Of a DNA stretch of 64,000 nucleotides, positions 63,956-64,000 are shown piece by piece. The translations under genes and the position numbers were made by a program. How positions within the stretch are numbered: position 1 is the first letter of the stretch; each line of letters begins with the position of its first letter. The notes under the pieces were generated by a model. The model did not search any database, was not told where the DNA came from, and was given only the letters and a program-made list of their open reading frames with translations. The DNA comes from Kiloniella laminariae (GTDB lineage Bacteria; Pseudomonadota; Alphaproteobacteria; Kiloniellales; Kiloniellaceae): assembly GCF_027214005.1 (NCBI RefSeq), contig NZ_JAPWGY010000001.1, forward strand, positions 248,001 through 312,000, written 5' to 3'.

Positions 63956-64000
63956 GGTGAAATCCTCCCCCCTGGAGGTGGTTGTTAGCGGTTTTGTTTC

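Noticed and set aside
1-64000. CRISPR arrays, tRNA, rRNA, insertion sequences, phage genes
   Set aside because: I looked for evenly spaced repeats, cloverleaf patterns, transposases and integrases and found none.

Overview
The window looks like a chromosomal segment from an alphaproteobacterium with a mid-range GC content (near 50% by eye). The evidence is a C4-pathway 5-aminolevulinate synthase (hemA), a MipZ division-site ATPase, a PAS_5-type protein, a phasin, a PutA without an N-terminal DNA-binding domain beside a divergent Lrp-type regulator, and the CbpA/CbpM pair. Codon usage and gene families suggest the Rhodospirillales/Kiloniellales/Sneathiellales side of the class, but the genus cannot be fixed from sequence alone. 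I saw no rRNA, tRNA, CRISPR array, insertion sequence or prophage.

Layout. 0-10 kb: cbpM-cbpA chaperone pair, a glycine-zipper lipoprotein, pdxH, fieF-type metal exporter overlapping an SDR, modABC, a divergent Lrp regulator and nitrilase-family amidase, and a PadR-like regulator. 10-20 kb: hemA, a class III aminotransferase, an Hpt/receiver signalling protein, an orphan peptide-type binding protein, a three-gene exported cassette (two Cys-rich proteins plus SCO1/SenC), an AEC transporter and pyrE. 20-33 kb: an AT-rich patch with a DUF3885-like gene and a broken RibD-type reductase, a crotonase, a quinone-oxidoreductase-like MDR divergent from LysR, PAS_5, thioesterase, the Lrp/putA pair, a membrane protein, the rtcB-prfH ribosome-repair pair, and an isochorismatase-like hydrolase divergent from a GlxA-type regulator.

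33-45 kb: a tightly overlapping operon for a CDP-activated, probably C-methylated deoxysugar (GT2, rfbF, rfbG, C-methyltransferase, 3,5-epimerase, NAD-dependent epimerase/reductase), an aldehyde dehydrogenase, an unidentified 364-residue protein, an SDR, and the lemA/M48 protease pair. 45-56 kb: nth, a chemotaxis receptor, an EamA transporter, mipZ, a VWA protein, a membrane J-protein, then galU, ugd and phosphomannomutase supplying UDP-glucose, UDP-glucuronate and mannose/glucose 1-phosphates to surface polysaccharide. 56-64 kb: a penicillin-binding DD-carboxypeptidase with SPOR domain, a lipoprotein, a phasin with a repeat-flanked promoter, clpS-clpA, and creD.

Most of the window is housekeeping. 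The parts that merit a second look are the rtcB-prfH pair (repair and rescue of cleaved ribosomes), the uncharacterised Cys-rich/SCO cassette, the C-methyl deoxysugar operon, the paired operator-like repeats around the phasin promoter, and several proteins with altered key residues (Nth cluster cysteines, crotonase glutamate, a receiver without its aspartate). I did not find a wholly new system that I can defend from sequence alone.
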